This document shows positions 63,147 to 64,000 of a DNA stretch of 64,000 bases, piece after piece. Source of the DNA: Amblyornis subalaris. Lineage: Eukaryota; Chordata; Aves; Passeriformes; Ptilonorhynchidae. Within the stretch, counting starts at the first letter, position 1, and every line of letters begins with the position of its first letter. A program made the position numbers and the translations under genes. The stretch spans positions 1,276,464-1,340,463 of the forward strand of contig JACAXG010000071.1 in NCBI GenBank assembly GCA_018881555.1, written 5' to 3'. Under the pieces are notes generated by a model. The model worked only from the letters and a program-made list of their open reading frames with translations. It did no database searches and was not told the origin of the DNA.

Positions 63147-64000
63147 ACGAAGTTTTAAATGATCCTGACCTTGAGAGGTCTTAGAGCTGCTTTTTCCACT
63201 TGTGATTGTATGTCCTGACTCATATTTGGCAGCACTACAACCACTTGAAGACATGCATGTTACTGAGACATCTGTATTTGTCTTTTCTTTTCATTATGCT
63301 CTTTACTGCCTCCTTGTCATTCTAACCAACTCTTCTTTTTAGTCAAGAGAGGCATGAAAGAAGAAAACAAAATCCAGTTCTGAAAAATGCTATATACTGA
63401 GCTCTGAGGAAGCCCCTTTGATCCTAAAAATATGATGTAGTGGTTTCAAGAACAAAGTATTTCCATATTGCACTTTCACTTGTCTGGTTTTGAAGAGCTT
63501 ATCTTGCCTCTTTTCCCACCAATCATTATTTATTGAAAATAACTAATAAGGTAAAACTTAAAATCAGCGTTCAAAGTATCTTTCAGTGGACTTCAATATG
63601 CCATAAAACACGTGGGCACTTTTGAAAATGTGACCCTGTCAGTACGTCCTGTGTCCTTCTCTGAACCTCTGTCTTGCTTCTCTAGAATGTGAAGTGCTCT
63701 AGGGGAGAAGATCCCAGTGTAGGTGTTTGCACAGCGTCCACGATCCCAGGCTCTCATCTTCAGAGCTCTTCATGCTGCTGCCATGTTACTGAGCGTGCCT
63801 CCTTTGAACTGAACGTTTCCCAGACCTCGGAGGTAACGCTGCTTGGGCATCAGGTTTGTGCAGAGCGAACACGTTCTTGGCTACTGTTCTCCTCTGAAGC
63901 CGTTGGACAGGCCTCCCGCTGGACCTAAATTGGCAGGGCTGGGACCAGCCCGGAATGGAGACAAAAGCAACTCTATCTGTCATGGGGAACAATGGAACAA

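Larger units (their letters stand above)
59230..64000. other. Gene desert segment to window end
   Basis: No gene recognised; frames such as 59210-59557 (+) and 60442-60798 (-) have no known domain. It includes a 12-bp palindrome CACTGATCAGTG (61059-61070), an alternating purine-pyrimidine run (62392-62415), and a 21-bp-period direct repeat of CCTTAAAATTAAAAT (63111 and 63132). Confidence 0.4.

Noticed and set aside
1..64000. CRISPR arrays, operons, phage or bacterial genes
   Set aside because: Repeats, composition and frame lengths are those of a vertebrate nuclear genome; no regular spacer arrays or closely packed genes are present.

Overview
The window looks like vertebrate nuclear DNA from a bird, most likely a songbird (passerine). 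The clearest evidence is a set of repeats: several 5'-truncated CR1 LINE copies with avian-type 3' ends, and one tRNA-Ile-derived SINE with a CR1-like tail, which matches my memory of TguSINE1 from zebra finch. Two degenerate MIR-type CORE-SINE relics fit an amniote background. Base composition is mostly AT-rich and CpG-poor, with a few sharp GC-rich islands. Isolated single N symbols are scattered through the whole window.

Layout. Positions 1 to about 2590 look like the end of a long, AT-rich 3' untranslated region on the + strand. It has four AATAAA hexamers, two Pumilio-type sites, an AU-rich element and a GU-rich downstream element after the last hexamer. The parent gene's coding part lies outside the window and I could not identify it. 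Beyond it, composition changes abruptly and a 13-copy minisatellite of about 36 bp follows (3257-3722). From there to the end I see no protein-coding gene. The open frames are short, mostly interrupted by N, and resemble no family I recognise; the longest are 247 aa (inside the minisatellite), 229 aa and 208 aa.

The remaining 60 kb is a gene desert. It holds a 430-bp CR1 (11113-11541), a small CR1 in the opposite orientation (14266-14385), a dense CpG island (about 16905-17220) that is the best candidate promoter here, two MIR relics (40510-40625 and 45295-45490), and a mobile-element cluster at 55.18-56.70 kb. That cluster is a minus-strand tRNA-Ile SINE, a plus-strand CR1, a GC-rich composite minisatellite with alternating long and short units, and a minus-strand CR1.

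No biological system of interacting genes is visible. The most interesting signals are small and structural: three back-to-back inverted repeats at 16415-16467 carrying a nuclear-receptor half-site and TCF/LEF-like sites, a 45-nt imperfect hairpin at 32039-32083, an 18-bp perfect palindrome at 9208-9225, an RFX-like X-box at 24087, the composite minisatellite, and the orphan CpG island. The simplest reading is a 3' UTR followed by a regulatory gene desert. Conservation across species and transcript data would decide which signals matter.
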